Source: Gordonibacter sp. 28C (GTDB lineage: Bacteria > Actinomycetota > Coriobacteriia > Coriobacteriales > Eggerthellaceae). Taken from it: 64,000 nt of DNA. A program made the position numbers and the translations under genes. The DNA lies in NCBI RefSeq assembly GCF_003339845.1, contig NZ_PPTR01000006.1, forward strand, positions 1-64,000, read 5' to 3'. Of the stretch, positions 37,758 to 46,207 are shown one piece after another (position 1 is the stretch's first letter; each line of letters starts with the position of its first letter). The notes below the pieces were generated by a model. It saw only the letters and a program-made list of their open reading frames with translations. It searched no databases and was not told the origin of the DNA.

Positions 37758-38061
37758 GTCCTTGTCCTCGACTCTACGCAGGATAGCTCTGAAAGCTTGA
37801 TCAAGCGGAATATCCAAAATGTAATGGTACCGTAACCTTGGCCGCCGCGCACCTAAAAAACCGGCTCGCCCGAACGGCAATTCCCTCTCCGAAGGAAAGC
37901 CGATGACCGTAGGCGCCGCAAATCGCGCATCGAGCTCCATGCGGGTCAAAGGCGAACGAGAAAGAGGCCGCGCCGCCGGCCTCTTCGTCTCCGAACCACG
38001 AGCACATGAGAAGCCGTCCGCCGCGCTCCGAATCCCAGCGTCCGGACGGCCGGCTTTGGGC
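37758..38061. other. Region between the binding-protein and asd genes
   Basis: The 304-bp gap contains no supported gene. It holds the terminator-like hairpin of asd (37962-37985) and, nearer 37800, AT-rich sequence that should carry the promoter of the binding-protein/EAL operon. I see no clear -35/-10 pair there. Confidence 0.5.
37962..37985 (-). terminator. Terminator of the asd transcript
   Basis: Arms AAGAGGCC (37962-37969) and GGCCTCTT (37978-37985) pair fully. On the minus strand a TTTCTCGTT tail follows. It lies 77 bp past the asd stop. Confidence 0.65.
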
Positions 38062-39111
38062 CTACGGCAACAGCAGCTGGGCTATCTGCACGGCGTTGAG
38101 CGCGGCGCCTTTGCGGATCTGGTCGGCCACCACCCACAGGGCCAGGCCGTGGTCCACCGTGTCGTCCTTGCGCAGGCGGCCGACGTAGGTGTCGTTCGTG
38201 CCCGCCAGCAGGCCCGGCATGGGGTACTCGTTGTTCGCGCAGTCGTCCATGACCGTGATGCCCGGCGCGGCCTCGAAGGCGGCGCGCGCGGCCTCCACGC
38301 TCACGTCGCCGGCGAACTCCACGTTCACCGACTCCGCGTGGCAGCGCAGCACGGGCACGCGCACGCAGGTGGCGGCCACCTTGATGTTCTGGTCGCCCAT
38401 GATCTTCTTCGTCTCCACGACCATCTTCCACTCTTCCTTCGTGGAGTCGTCGTCGAGGAACTTGTCGATGTGCGGGATGCAGTTGAACGCGATGCGGTGC
38501 TGGAACACCTCCACGGCCAGCTCGTCTTCGGGCGTGCCGTCGAGGAACGCCTTCGTCTGGTCGTACAGCTCGGCCATGGCCGGAGCGCCGCCGCCGCTGG
38601 CAGCCTGGTAGGTGGACACCACCACGCGCGTGATGGGCGACAGGTCGTAGAGCGGCTTGCACGCCACCACCATCTGGATGGTGGAGCAGTTGGGGTTCGC
38701 GATCACGCCGTTGTGCCAGGCCACGTCGCCCGGGTTCACCTCGGGCACCACGAGCGGCACGTCCTCGTCCATGCGGAAGGCGCTCGAGTTGTCGATCATC
38801 ACCGCGCCGGCCGCCGTGACGGCCTCGCGCAGCTCCTTCGACACGCCGGCGCCGCAGCTGAACAGCGCGATGTCCACGCCGTCGAACGACTCCGGGGTCA
38901 TCTCCTGCACCGTCAGCTCGCCGGCCGGCACCTGCCCGCAGCCCGCGAACGGCAGCTTCTTGCCCGCCGAGCGCGCCGACGCCAACGCCCGCACCTCGCT
39001 CGCCGGGAAATCGAGGTCGTGCAGCACCTGCAGGAACTCGCTGCCCACCGCGCCGGTCGCCCCCGCGATCGCCACCACCGGATTCGCCGGCATCTCCTTC
39101 GTCCATGTCAT
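38062..39111 (-). CDS. asd: Aspartate-semialdehyde dehydrogenase
   Basis: The 349-residue enzyme converts L-aspartyl-4-phosphate to L-aspartate 4-semialdehyde with NADPH, the second step toward lysine, threonine, methionine and diaminopimelate. It shows the NADP-binding loop GATGAVGSEF (residues 17-26), catalytic cysteine in NPNCST (C142) and the family HxxxF-type active-site region. The ATG at 39111 has GGAAGGGGAG upstream. lysC lies upstream on the same strand, 184 bp away, across a long inverted repeat, so the pair may not be one transcript. Confidence 0.93.
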   Translation of the reverse strand: MTWTKEMPANPVVAIAGATGAVGSEFLQVLHDLDFPASEVRALASARSAGKKLPFAGCGQVPAGELTVQEMTPESFDGVDIALFSCGAGVSKELREAVTAAGAVMIDNSSAFRMDEDVPLVVPEVNPGDVAWHNGVIANPNCSTIQMVVACKPLYDLSPITRVVVSTYQAASGGGAPAMAELYDQTKAFLDGTPEDELAVEVFQHRIAFNCIPHIDKFLDDDSTKEEWKMVVETKKIMGDQNIKVAATCVRVPVLRCHAESVNVEFAGDVSVEAARAAFEAAPGITVMDDCANNEYPMPGLLAGTNDTYVGRLRKDDTVDHGLALWVVADQIRKGAALNAVQIAQLLLP

Positions 39112-39147
39112 AGGTAGTTCTCCCCTTCCAGGTTGGCGTAGTCAGTC

Positions 39148-39254
39148 AGCGAGAGGGGTCGGGGTGCGTCGGATTCGCGGGATCGCGGAGGCGAAGCGTA
39201 CTTCGGTACGCGAGCCTCCGGGATCGCGCGAAGGCGACGTGCGCCGGCCCCTCG
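39148..39254. repeat. Long imperfect inverted repeat with a TTCG loop between lysC and asd
   Basis: The left arm 39148-39200 and right arm 39205-39254 pair over about 50 bp with some mismatches, around the tetraloop TTCG (39201-39204) closed by CGTAC/GTACG. The structure could be a mobile miniature element or a structured leader or attenuator in the lysC-asd transcript. Confidence 0.6.
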
Positions 39255-39294
39255 CAGCGTCGAATCGTTCCGCCGTTCGGCAGAACGGCGGAAC
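39253..39294. repeat. Terminator-like repeat copy 1 (after lysC)
   Basis: GCAGCGTCGA followed by a perfect 12-bp stem (39267-39278 with 39283-39294, loop GGCA). It sits directly past the lysC stop. A near-identical unit occurs at 54141-54180 (copy 2), so the same sequence is used twice as an intergenic terminator. Confidence 0.65.
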
Positions 39295-39295
39295 C

Positions 39296-40576
39296 TCATC
39301 GGCCTTTGTTCATCTTCGCCGCAATCTCCTCCGCGCTCAACTGGGTCTCCTCGAACACGCTGTCGGAATCCAAGTCGAAGGCGCTGTGCAGGCAGCGCAC
39401 GGCCTCGGCGGCCTGCGAGCCGTCCACCACCACGGACAGGCGGATGGGCGACGTGGAGATGGCCAGGATGTTGATCTGGTTCTCCCCGAGCGTGGTGAAC
39501 GCGCGCGCGGCCACGCCGGGCGACGACTTCATGCCGGTGCCCACCAGGCTCACTTTGGCGATGTCGGCATCCACGTCGAACTCGCGCGCGCTGATCTCGG
39601 GCAGGATGCGCTCGATGGTCTCGCGCGCGAGGGCCAGGTCGGCGCCGGCGCACGTGAAGCTGATGTCCGTGAAGCCGTCCTCGGAGATGTTCTGGATGAT
39701 CATGTCCACGCGCACGTTGTTGCCCGCCAGCGCGCTGAACACCTTCGCCGCCACGCCCGTCATGTCGGGCACGCCGCGGATGGTCACCTTCACCTCGGAC
39801 GTGTCGTGCGCGATGCCGGTGATGACGGCTTCTTCCATCATGTCGGTTTCCTCCTTGATGTAGGTGCCCTCGGCCTCGGAGAACGCCGAGCGGGAATGGA
39901 TGACCACGTCGTACTTGCGCGCGAACTCCACGGCGCGCATCTGCAGCACGCCCGCGCCCGAGCCCGCAAGCTCCAACATGTCGTCGTAGGATATCTCGTC
40001 GAGCTTCTTCGCGCGCGGGCACACGCGCGGATCGGCCGTGTACACGCCGTCAACGTCGGAGTATATCTCGCACACGTCGGCATTGATGCCCCAGGCCACG
40101 GCCACGGCCGTGGTGTCGGAGCCGCCGCGTCCCAGCGTGGTGATGTCTCCGTTCGCGTCGATGCCCTGGAAGCCCGCCACCACGGGGATGGCCCCGGCGG
40201 CGATGGCCTCCATGATGCGCTCGTTGTGCACCTTCACGATTTTCGCCTGCGCGTGGGAGCCGTCCGTCTCGATGCCGGCCTGACGGCCCGTGAAGCTCAT
40301 GGCCTTGTAGCCGCGCGCCTCCACGGCCATGGCCAGAAGCGTCATGGACACCTGCTCGCCGGTGGACAGCAACCGGTCCATCTCGCGCGCGGGCGGGTTG
40401 TCGTTGAGCGCGCGGGCAAGCCCCACGAGCTCGTCGGTCGTCTTGCCCATGGCGGACACGACGGCCACGACGTCGTGGCCGGCCTGGCGCTTCGCGATGA
40501 GCTTCTTGGCTACCATCTGGATGCGCTCGGGCGAGGCGACGGACGTGCCTCCGAATTTGCATACGATTAGCGACAT
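39296..40576 (-). CDS. lysC: Aspartate kinase
   Basis: The 426-residue enzyme phosphorylates aspartate at its side-chain carboxylate, the first step of the aspartate family. It shows KFGGTSV (residues 6-12), GRGGSDTTAV and two ACT domains at the C-terminus (the usual site of feedback by lysine or threonine). The ATG at 40576 follows AAGAAAG; an upstream in-frame ATG at 40606 has no support. Length and domains match single-function aspartokinases. It precedes asd in pathway and gene order. Confidence 0.93.
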   Translation of the reverse strand: MSLIVCKFGGTSVASPERIQMVAKKLIAKRQAGHDVVAVVSAMGKTTDELVGLARALNDNPPAREMDRLLSTGEQVSMTLLAMAVEARGYKAMSFTGRQAGIETDGSHAQAKIVKVHNERIMEAIAAGAIPVVAGFQGIDANGDITTLGRGGSDTTAVAVAWGINADVCEIYSDVDGVYTADPRVCPRAKKLDEISYDDMLELAGSGAGVLQMRAVEFARKYDVVIHSRSAFSEAEGTYIKEETDMMEEAVITGIAHDTSEVKVTIRGVPDMTGVAAKVFSALAGNNVRVDMIIQNISEDGFTDISFTCAGADLALARETIERILPEISAREFDVDADIAKVSLVGTGMKSSPGVAARAFTTLGENQINILAISTSPIRLSVVVDGSQAAEAVRCLHSAFDLDSDSVFEETQLSAEEIAAKMNKGR

Positions 40577-40775
40577 GGTGGTCTTTCTTATCGTGGTGAA
40601 CCCCAACGGTTCTCCACTATATCAAACAACCCCGCCGCCCGCTCACGGAAAGACCGCCATCAGCGGCGTTTTCACAGCGAATGCAACCGCCCCGCCCGGG
40701 CGGCGAGCCCGAACGAGGCGGTGCGTGGATTCGGGAACCGTGCGCACGGCCCCGACGGGTATGGCTTGAACAGCG

Positions 40776-42077
40776 CTACGTGGCAGGAGAAGGCAGGGTT
40801 TCCTCGCCCGAAGCCTCCTCGATCAAGGGCCCGTCCGTGCGCTTGAGCTTCCGGCTGAGCCTCATGGCCGCCACGGCCAGCACGGCGATGGCCACGTCGC
40901 ACACGATGCAGAAGATCCACACCGACGAGAACGAGCCCGTGGTCTCGTAGATGGTCGTGAGCAACGGAGCCCCCATGGACCCCAGCACGTAGCCGATGGC
41001 GGGGACCAGCGAGTATATCTTGCCGTAGTCCTTGTGGCCGAACATCGCCATGGTCAGCGTGGCGATGCCCGTGCCGAACACGGCGTACATCGAGTCGTTC
41101 AGACCGGCGCCGATGCAGGCGAGCACCGGAGACGCGGCGCTGAACAGCAGGCACACGAACGACAGCACCGTCACCGCCGCCCACATGGCCACGGCCCGAG
41201 CCGGGCCGAACTTGTCGCATGTCCAGCCGATGAGCGGGTTCCACGCGATGTCGCACAACATGGCCACCGACACCATGAGGCTGCCCACATGCGGCGCGAA
41301 GCCGACCGACGACCCGTACATGGGGAACAGCTGATTGGTGACCGTGGTCATGACGATGAGGCACATCGCGGCGATGAGCGCGATGAACGCGGGCGACTTC
41401 ACGGCCGCCCTGAACGCCACGCCTTCGGTGGGCTCCTTGGCGGCCACGGCCCCGACCTCGGTGTAGCCGTAGGGCAGAAGGCCCTTCATCTCCGGCTTCA
41501 GCCTGATGATGAACAGGGTGGAACCGCACATGAGCACGGCGGCGGACAGGCCCAGCACCACGTAGCCCACGCGCCAACCTGCCGTGGAGATGACCGAGTT
41601 GATGATGGGGCTCATGATGGCGTTGCAGAGGCTCGAGAGCGCCCAGGCAACACCGATGGCCAGGCCGGTGCGCTTGTAGAACCAGTTGTTCAAGATGATG
41701 GCGATGCCCACCGACGTGTTGAAGCCCATGCAGAATCCGATGACCGCGCCCGACACGTACCACATGAACACGTCGTTGTACAGGCACATGACCACGACCG
41801 CCGCCGCTTCCACGGCGTTGATCAACGTCAGATGCACGGCGATGTTCATCTTGGGAACCACCCGGCCGGCTATGGGCATGCTGACCGCCTGGCCCAGGCA
41901 CACGATGGTCATGTAGAACGTGAGCGACGACTCCCCCACGCCCAAGCTGTCGCTCACGGGCACGTAGAAGTTGCCCGCCACCACCGTGAAAAAACCGATC
42001 GATCCCGATATCATGAAGCCGCAGGCGAGCACGACGAGCCATGCGTAGCCCTTGGCCTCCCTCAAGTTTCCCTTCAT
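40776..42077 (-). CDS. MFS transporter, possible oxalate/formate-type carrier
   Basis: The 433-residue protein has twelve membrane helices and MFS motifs. Sequence features such as FGHKDYGKIYSLVPAIGYVLGS resemble OFA-type (oxalate/formate antiporter) carriers. The substrate is not certain. ATG at 42077 has GAGGGAAG upstream. It follows the NhaC gene and is on the same strand as the carbamoyltransferase cluster, so it may move its substrate or product. Confidence 0.75.
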   Translation of the reverse strand: MKGNLREAKGYAWLVVLACGFMISGSIGFFTVVAGNFYVPVSDSLGVGESSLTFYMTIVCLGQAVSMPIAGRVVPKMNIAVHLTLINAVEAAAVVVMCLYNDVFMWYVSGAVIGFCMGFNTSVGIAIILNNWFYKRTGLAIGVAWALSSLCNAIMSPIINSVISTAGWRVGYVVLGLSAAVLMCGSTLFIIRLKPEMKGLLPYGYTEVGAVAAKEPTEGVAFRAAVKSPAFIALIAAMCLIVMTTVTNQLFPMYGSSVGFAPHVGSLMVSVAMLCDIAWNPLIGWTCDKFGPARAVAMWAAVTVLSFVCLLFSAASPVLACIGAGLNDSMYAVFGTGIATLTMAMFGHKDYGKIYSLVPAIGYVLGSMGAPLLTTIYETTGSFSSVWIFCIVCDVAIAVLAVAAMRLSRKLKRTDGPLIEEASGEETLPSPAT

Positions 42078-42231
42078 TGACTTCCCTCGCTTCCGAAAAT
42101 CCCTCCGCGCAACGAGGCGCTGCGCGCGAGCATGGCGCTTCGGACGGGGCGCGCGAACCATGCGCTCTGGGCGAAGTGCTCGATCGAGCAGGGCCCGCGC
42201 GCCTTCCTGCGACGCACGGGCCCTGCGTTCC

Positions 42232-43686
42232 CTACGCGTTCTGAACGGCCGTCTCGCCCTGCGCAGCGGCGTCGACCGCAACGGCATCGGTTCGGGGCAG
42301 CCAGCCCAGCTTCTTTCCGAACAGCACGCCCAACACGATGATGAACAGCGGGTACAGGTAGCAGAAGAACGCGTACGGCGCGTAGGTGAGGCACCCCACG
42401 CCCAGCACCGTCACCATGTACACCGCACAGGTGTTCCACGGCACGAGCACGGACGTGATGCCGGCGCTCGAATTGACGATGTTGCCCCATACGTCGTTCT
42501 TCACGCCGCGACGACGGAACTCCTTGCTGTACATCTGAGTGGACAGCGTGATGGCCGGGTACTGGTCGGGCAGCAGCACGTTGAACAACGCGCCCGAGAA
42601 CACGGTGGCCGTGACCAGCTGGCCGAAGCGGCGCAGCCTGCTGACGATGGGATCGACCAGCGCGTCCATGAGGTGCGTGTGCTGCATGATGCCGCCGAAG
42701 GCCATGACCAGGATGACGATGGAGATGGTGCTCATCATTTCCTGTATGCCGCCGTTGGACAGCAGCGCATCCAGCTCGGCGAAGCCGGTGGTGCTCACCA
42801 CGCCCAGGTTGGCCACCTCCACCACGGCGGACAAATCGGAGCCCTGCAGCACGCAGGCCTCGATCATGCCGACGGCGATGGCGGCGAGGAACGACGGGAT
42901 GGCCGGCACCTTCAAGGCGATGCACACGATCATCACTGCGAGCGGAATGAGCGTGACGGGCCCTATGTTGTAGTTGGCGTCGAGCGCCGTCAGCAGCGAG
43001 GACACCTGGGCCGAAACGTCGGCGGAGCCCCCCACGCTCAGGTTCATGCCGATGACCAGGTAGATGACCACGCAGCCCGCGCACGTGACGAGGCACGGCA
43101 CCAAGAAGCGCTTGCACAACGCGAACACGCCGCAGTCGGCGATGGCGGCGGCCAGGTTCGGGCCGTCGACCAGCGGCGAGATGATCTCGCTCACGTACGC
43201 ACCGGCCACGATGGCGCCCGCGGCCATGCCCAGCGGGATGTTCAACGCGGCGGCGATGCCCAAGAAGGCGATGCCGATGGTGCCCGCCGCGCCCCATGAG
43301 CCCAGCACGATGCCCACGGCCGTGGTCACCAAGAAGGCGATGGGCAAAAACAGCTCGGGGCTCACCACCATAAGGCCGTAATAGATCATGGTGGGCACGG
43401 TGCCCGACTGAATCCACACGCCCACCAACATGCCGATGCACATGAGGATGAGCACGGCCTCCATGGAGTCGTTGATGCCCTTGAGCACGGCGTCGAGCAC
43501 GTCCTCCCACGTGCGACCCAGGTACAGGGCGATGCCGCCGGCGATGGCGCACCCTATGACCAACGGGATCTGCGGTTCGGCGCCCAGACCCACCACGCAG
43601 CCGAACATGACGACCGCCAGACCGCCGAGGGCGAGCACGCCATGGCGGAACTTCACCTCTTTCTCTGTCTTTTCCCGAGCGCTCAC
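42232..43686 (-). CDS. NhaC-family Na+/H+ antiporter
   Basis: The 484-residue integral membrane protein has about twelve helices and NhaC-family segments (WGAAGTIGIAFLGIAAAL, ALFNVLLPDQYPAITL). NhaC antiporters exchange Na+ for protons, but members beside amine or amino-acid catabolic genes may instead carry an amine. The GTG at 43686 is favoured: AGGAAGGA lies 8 bp upstream. The ATG at 43734 has no good site. It is next to a carbamoyltransferase gene, so its role there is inferred. A terminator-like stem separates the two. Confidence 0.82.
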   Translation of the reverse strand: MSAREKTEKEVKFRHGVLALGGLAVVMFGCVVGLGAEPQIPLVIGCAIAGGIALYLGRTWEDVLDAVLKGINDSMEAVLILMCIGMLVGVWIQSGTVPTMIYYGLMVVSPELFLPIAFLVTTAVGIVLGSWGAAGTIGIAFLGIAAALNIPLGMAAGAIVAGAYVSEIISPLVDGPNLAAAIADCGVFALCKRFLVPCLVTCAGCVVIYLVIGMNLSVGGSADVSAQVSSLLTALDANYNIGPVTLIPLAVMIVCIALKVPAIPSFLAAIAVGMIEACVLQGSDLSAVVEVANLGVVSTTGFAELDALLSNGGIQEMMSTISIVILVMAFGGIMQHTHLMDALVDPIVSRLRRFGQLVTATVFSGALFNVLLPDQYPAITLSTQMYSKEFRRRGVKNDVWGNIVNSSAGITSVLVPWNTCAVYMVTVLGVGCLTYAPYAFFCYLYPLFIIVLGVLFGKKLGWLPRTDAVAVDAAAQGETAVQNA

Positions 43687-43745
43687 GATGAGATTCCTTC
43701 CTGTAGTTCGGGCAAGCTGTTCGCGCGAGACGCGCATCCTGAAAG

Positions 43746-43781
43746 GACGCCGCAAAAGGGAACGGCCCCTTTTGCGGCGTC
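43746..43781 (-). terminator. Stem-loop between carbamoyltransferase and NhaC genes
   Basis: A perfect 15-bp stem (43746-43760 with 43767-43781) lies between the two genes. On the minus strand it is followed by CTTTC. It could limit readthrough into nhaC. Confidence 0.6.
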
Positions 43782-43796
43782 GACGCGGCTTCGCCT

Positions 43797-44837
43797 CTAC
43801 TTGCCGATCTTCTCCAAAACCGCGTTCATACGGGCCTCGGCGGCGTCGGCCGCGGCGGCGTTCTCCACGGTCTTGGGACAGAGGTAGGCCAGGATCGCGC
43901 GGATGGAGTGCTTGCGGTTCTCGGCCTCCACCCAGCACAGGCTGTCCGGGCCGTCCATGACCTCGTCCACCACTTCCTCGCCGCGGGTGGCCGGCAGGCA
44001 GTGCATGAACTTGGCGTTCGGCCCGGCGAAGGCCATCATCTCGGGAGTCACCTGGTACTTGGGGTAGAACACGTCCATATAGCTCTCGCCGGACTCCTCC
44101 TCGTCGTACAGGCCGTACCACACGTCGGTGTAGACGAAGTCGGCGCCCTTGATGGACTCGATGTCGTCGGAGATGGTCACGGTGCCGCCCGACACCTCGC
44201 AGTTCTTCTGCGCGATGGCCACAAGGTCGACGACGTTCTCGACCTGCAGGCCGCCGTCGGATATCTGGTGGCCCTTGGGGCCGAACTGCACGAAATCCAT
44301 CCCCATCTTGGAGCAGATGAACATGAGCGAGACGGCCACCTGCGTGGCGTCGCCGATGAAGGCGAGCTTGCAGTCCTCGATGCTCTTGCCCTCGGGCAGG
44401 TTCTCCATCATGGTGAGGAGGTCGCCGAGCTCTTGGGTGGGATGGTTGTACTCGGACATGCCGTTGATGACCGGGGCGGCGGAGTACTTCGCCAGGTTCA
44501 CGACGTCCTTGTGGCGGTCGACGCGGGCCATGAGGATGTCCACGAGCGAGCCCATGACGCGGGCGGAGTCTTCGATGGACTCGTGCCCGCCCAGCTGGAT
44601 GGTGCCCGGGCCGAAGAACTGGGCGTGGCCGCCCAGGTCGGTCATGGCCGTCTCGAAGGAGATGCGCGTGCGGGTGGACACCTGCTGGAAGATCATGCCG
44701 AGCGTCTGGTTCTTCAAGATCAGCGGGTAGCGCCCGCCCTCCTTGATCATAGCCTTCATGGACTTCGCCAACTCGATCATGTCGAGCAGCTCTTCCTTCG
44801 TGAAGTCGTTGGTGTCGATGTAGTCCTTCACAGCCAT
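43797..44837 (-). CDS. ptcA: Putrescine carbamoyltransferase-like enzyme
   Basis: The 346-residue transcarbamoylase has the carbamoyl-phosphate site STRTR (54-58) and HCLPA (about 281). At the second-substrate site it has DVWYGLY (about 237-243), where ornithine carbamoyltransferases have an SMG motif. The YGLY motif is a mark of putrescine carbamoyltransferases, and the segments [13 protein letters not shown] and [11 protein letters not shown] also match that family as I recall it. In reverse it releases carbamoyl phosphate from N-carbamoylputrescine. Carbamate kinase downstream would make ATP. No agmatine deiminase is in the window. The ATG at 44837 has AAGGAGGAG upstream. Confidence 0.8.
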   Translation of the reverse strand: MAVKDYIDTNDFTKEELLDMIELAKSMKAMIKEGGRYPLILKNQTLGMIFQQVSTRTRISFETAMTDLGGHAQFFGPGTIQLGGHESIEDSARVMGSLVDILMARVDRHKDVVNLAKYSAAPVINGMSEYNHPTQELGDLLTMMENLPEGKSIEDCKLAFIGDATQVAVSLMFICSKMGMDFVQFGPKGHQISDGGLQVENVVDLVAIAQKNCEVSGGTVTISDDIESIKGADFVYTDVWYGLYDEEESGESYMDVFYPKYQVTPEMMAFAGPNAKFMHCLPATRGEEVVDEVMDGPDSLCWVEAENRKHSIRAILAYLCPKTVENAAAADAAEARMNAVLEKIGK

Positions 44838-45153
44838 GGTGCTCCTCCTTCAAAGGGATTTTGATGCGGCTCCTCGCTTGAGGGCCGTTTTGCAGGACCA
44901 CCATGCCCTTGAACCGAAACCGTTGAGAAGCTGCAAACGGGTTCATTTTCAGCGCCTTCGCGAACTGAACCTCTCCAAACTCGGCATCCGCGAAGCCCGC
45001 CAGGTGCGTTGCGAACGGCGGCAAATCGCCGCTATGCGTCGACTGAACCAATATGAACGGGCGGAAAACGGTTACCGTTCGCTCTTGCGACAGAAGCGGA
45101 TGCTATGATGTGCGGCGAAACGCACGAGAGCGTCGGGGAAGGAGCGCAGGCCC
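44838..45153. promoter_or_regulatory. Divergent region between ptcA and the LuxR gene
   Basis: The 316-bp gap contains no supported gene. A 5-bp inverted repeat with 3-bp spacer AACGG-TTA-CCGTT lies at 45067-45079. TATGAT (45104-45109) is a candidate -10 box for the LuxR gene, with no good -35 box. Regulator sites here could serve both directions. Confidence 0.35.
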
Positions 45154-46119
45154 ATGGAAATCGCTTTCTATGCGTACACGATCCTCATCATGACCGCCTG
45201 CGTGGCGGCCGCCGCCTCCACGCTCTCACTGTACGCCGTGACGCGCAACGTCCTGTACCTGTGCGTGGCCGCCGGGTTCTTCCTCTACTTCCTCGACCTC
45301 ATGCTCATATTCTTGGACGAGTACCTGGGACACGGCACCTTTCCCGACGTGAGCGCGTTCTACGCCATACATATGCCCTTCGCCAAGGCGGTGCTGGCCA
45401 TGGGGGTTCTGGAATCCATCTGGGTTGCCCTGTGCCTGTACCTCGACAAGCGCAAGATCGCCTTCGCCATCGCGCCGGCGGCCGTCTTTTTGACGGCCAA
45501 CGTCCTTATCGTCCATCTCATGCCGGAAGGCCCCGCGCAGCAGTGGTGCTTCTACAGCACCCGCGAGGCGTTCATTATTTGGTGCCTGGGGTTCCTGGCA
45601 TTCCAGTATCGCAAGGCGTCGGTGCCGTACAAGGCCAGCATCCGCAAGCTCAAAGCCCCGGCGATCGCGGGCGCGCTTCTATGCGCCTGCATCATCGCCG
45701 AAAACAGCTTCATGATCCTTATCTGGGAACCCACGACGGAGTTCATGAACTCGGCGGCGCCCCTGTTCATTTCGGAACGGAACATCTCCGAAAACCTGCT
45801 TGCGCTCGTCCTGTCCATATTGGCGCTGCGCCACAGCGTGGGCGTGTTCAGGCTGCGGTACAAAGAGCCTCCCGAACCCCAGAGCACGGCGGAGAACCGC
45901 TACGTCGATTCGAATATCGATCTGTACTGCGAGAAGTACGGTCTCACCCGTCGGGAGCGCGACATACTGCGCTGCATCGTGGCCGGGAAGGACTACCAGA
46001 ACACGGCGAGCGAGCTGTGCCTGGCGGTGGGCACGATAAAGTCCCATACGCACAACATCCTGCAGAAGACGGGCGCGAAGACGCGGCAGGACCTGCAACG
46101 GGACTTTTGGAGGAACTGA
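45154..46119 (+). CDS. Membrane-anchored LuxR-type regulator
   Basis: The 321-residue protein has about seven hydrophobic segments in residues 1-235, then a LuxR helix-turn-helix (YGLTRRERDILRCIVAGKD, then NTASELCLAVGTIKSHTHNI). The fusion of a membrane sensor to a LuxR output is common in Eggerthella relatives. The start at 45154 has GGAAGGAG upstream. It is divergent from the ptcA gene and converges on the carbamate kinase gene, so it probably controls this catabolic cluster. The sensed signal is unknown. Confidence 0.85.
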   Translation: MEIAFYAYTILIMTACVAAAASTLSLYAVTRNVLYLCVAAGFFLYFLDLMLIFLDEYLGHGTFPDVSAFYAIHMPFAKAVLAMGVLESIWVALCLYLDKRKIAFAIAPAAVFLTANVLIVHLMPEGPAQQWCFYSTREAFIIWCLGFLAFQYRKASVPYKASIRKLKAPAIAGALLCACIIAENSFMILIWEPTTEFMNSAAPLFISERNISENLLALVLSILALRHSVGVFRLRYKEPPEPQSTAENRYVDSNIDLYCEKYGLTRRERDILRCIVAGKDYQNTASELCLAVGTIKSHTHNILQKTGAKTRQDLQRDFWRN

Positions 46120-46134
46120 CCGGAGAGCCTCAAG

Positions 46135-46188
46135 ACGGCGATCTTCCGTAAGGGCGGCCAGCAGGCCGCCCTTACGGAAGATCGCCGT
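46135..46188. terminator. Very long perfect terminator hairpin between LuxR and carbamate kinase genes
   Basis: Arms 46135-46159 and 46164-46188 are fully complementary over 25 bp around an AGCA loop. It lies between convergent genes. The stem is far longer than a normal terminator, so it may also block antisense readthrough. Confidence 0.7.
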
Positions 46189-46207
46189 GCTCGTCAGAGT
46201 TCCCGGC

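Noticed and set aside
40577-40775. Lysine riboswitch upstream of lysC
   Set aside because: No multi-helix core or terminator/antiterminator arrangement was visible in the 199-bp leader.
43797-44837. Ornithine carbamoyltransferase annotation
   Set aside because: The second-substrate motif reads YGLY instead of SMG, so ornithine is unlikely to be the main substrate.
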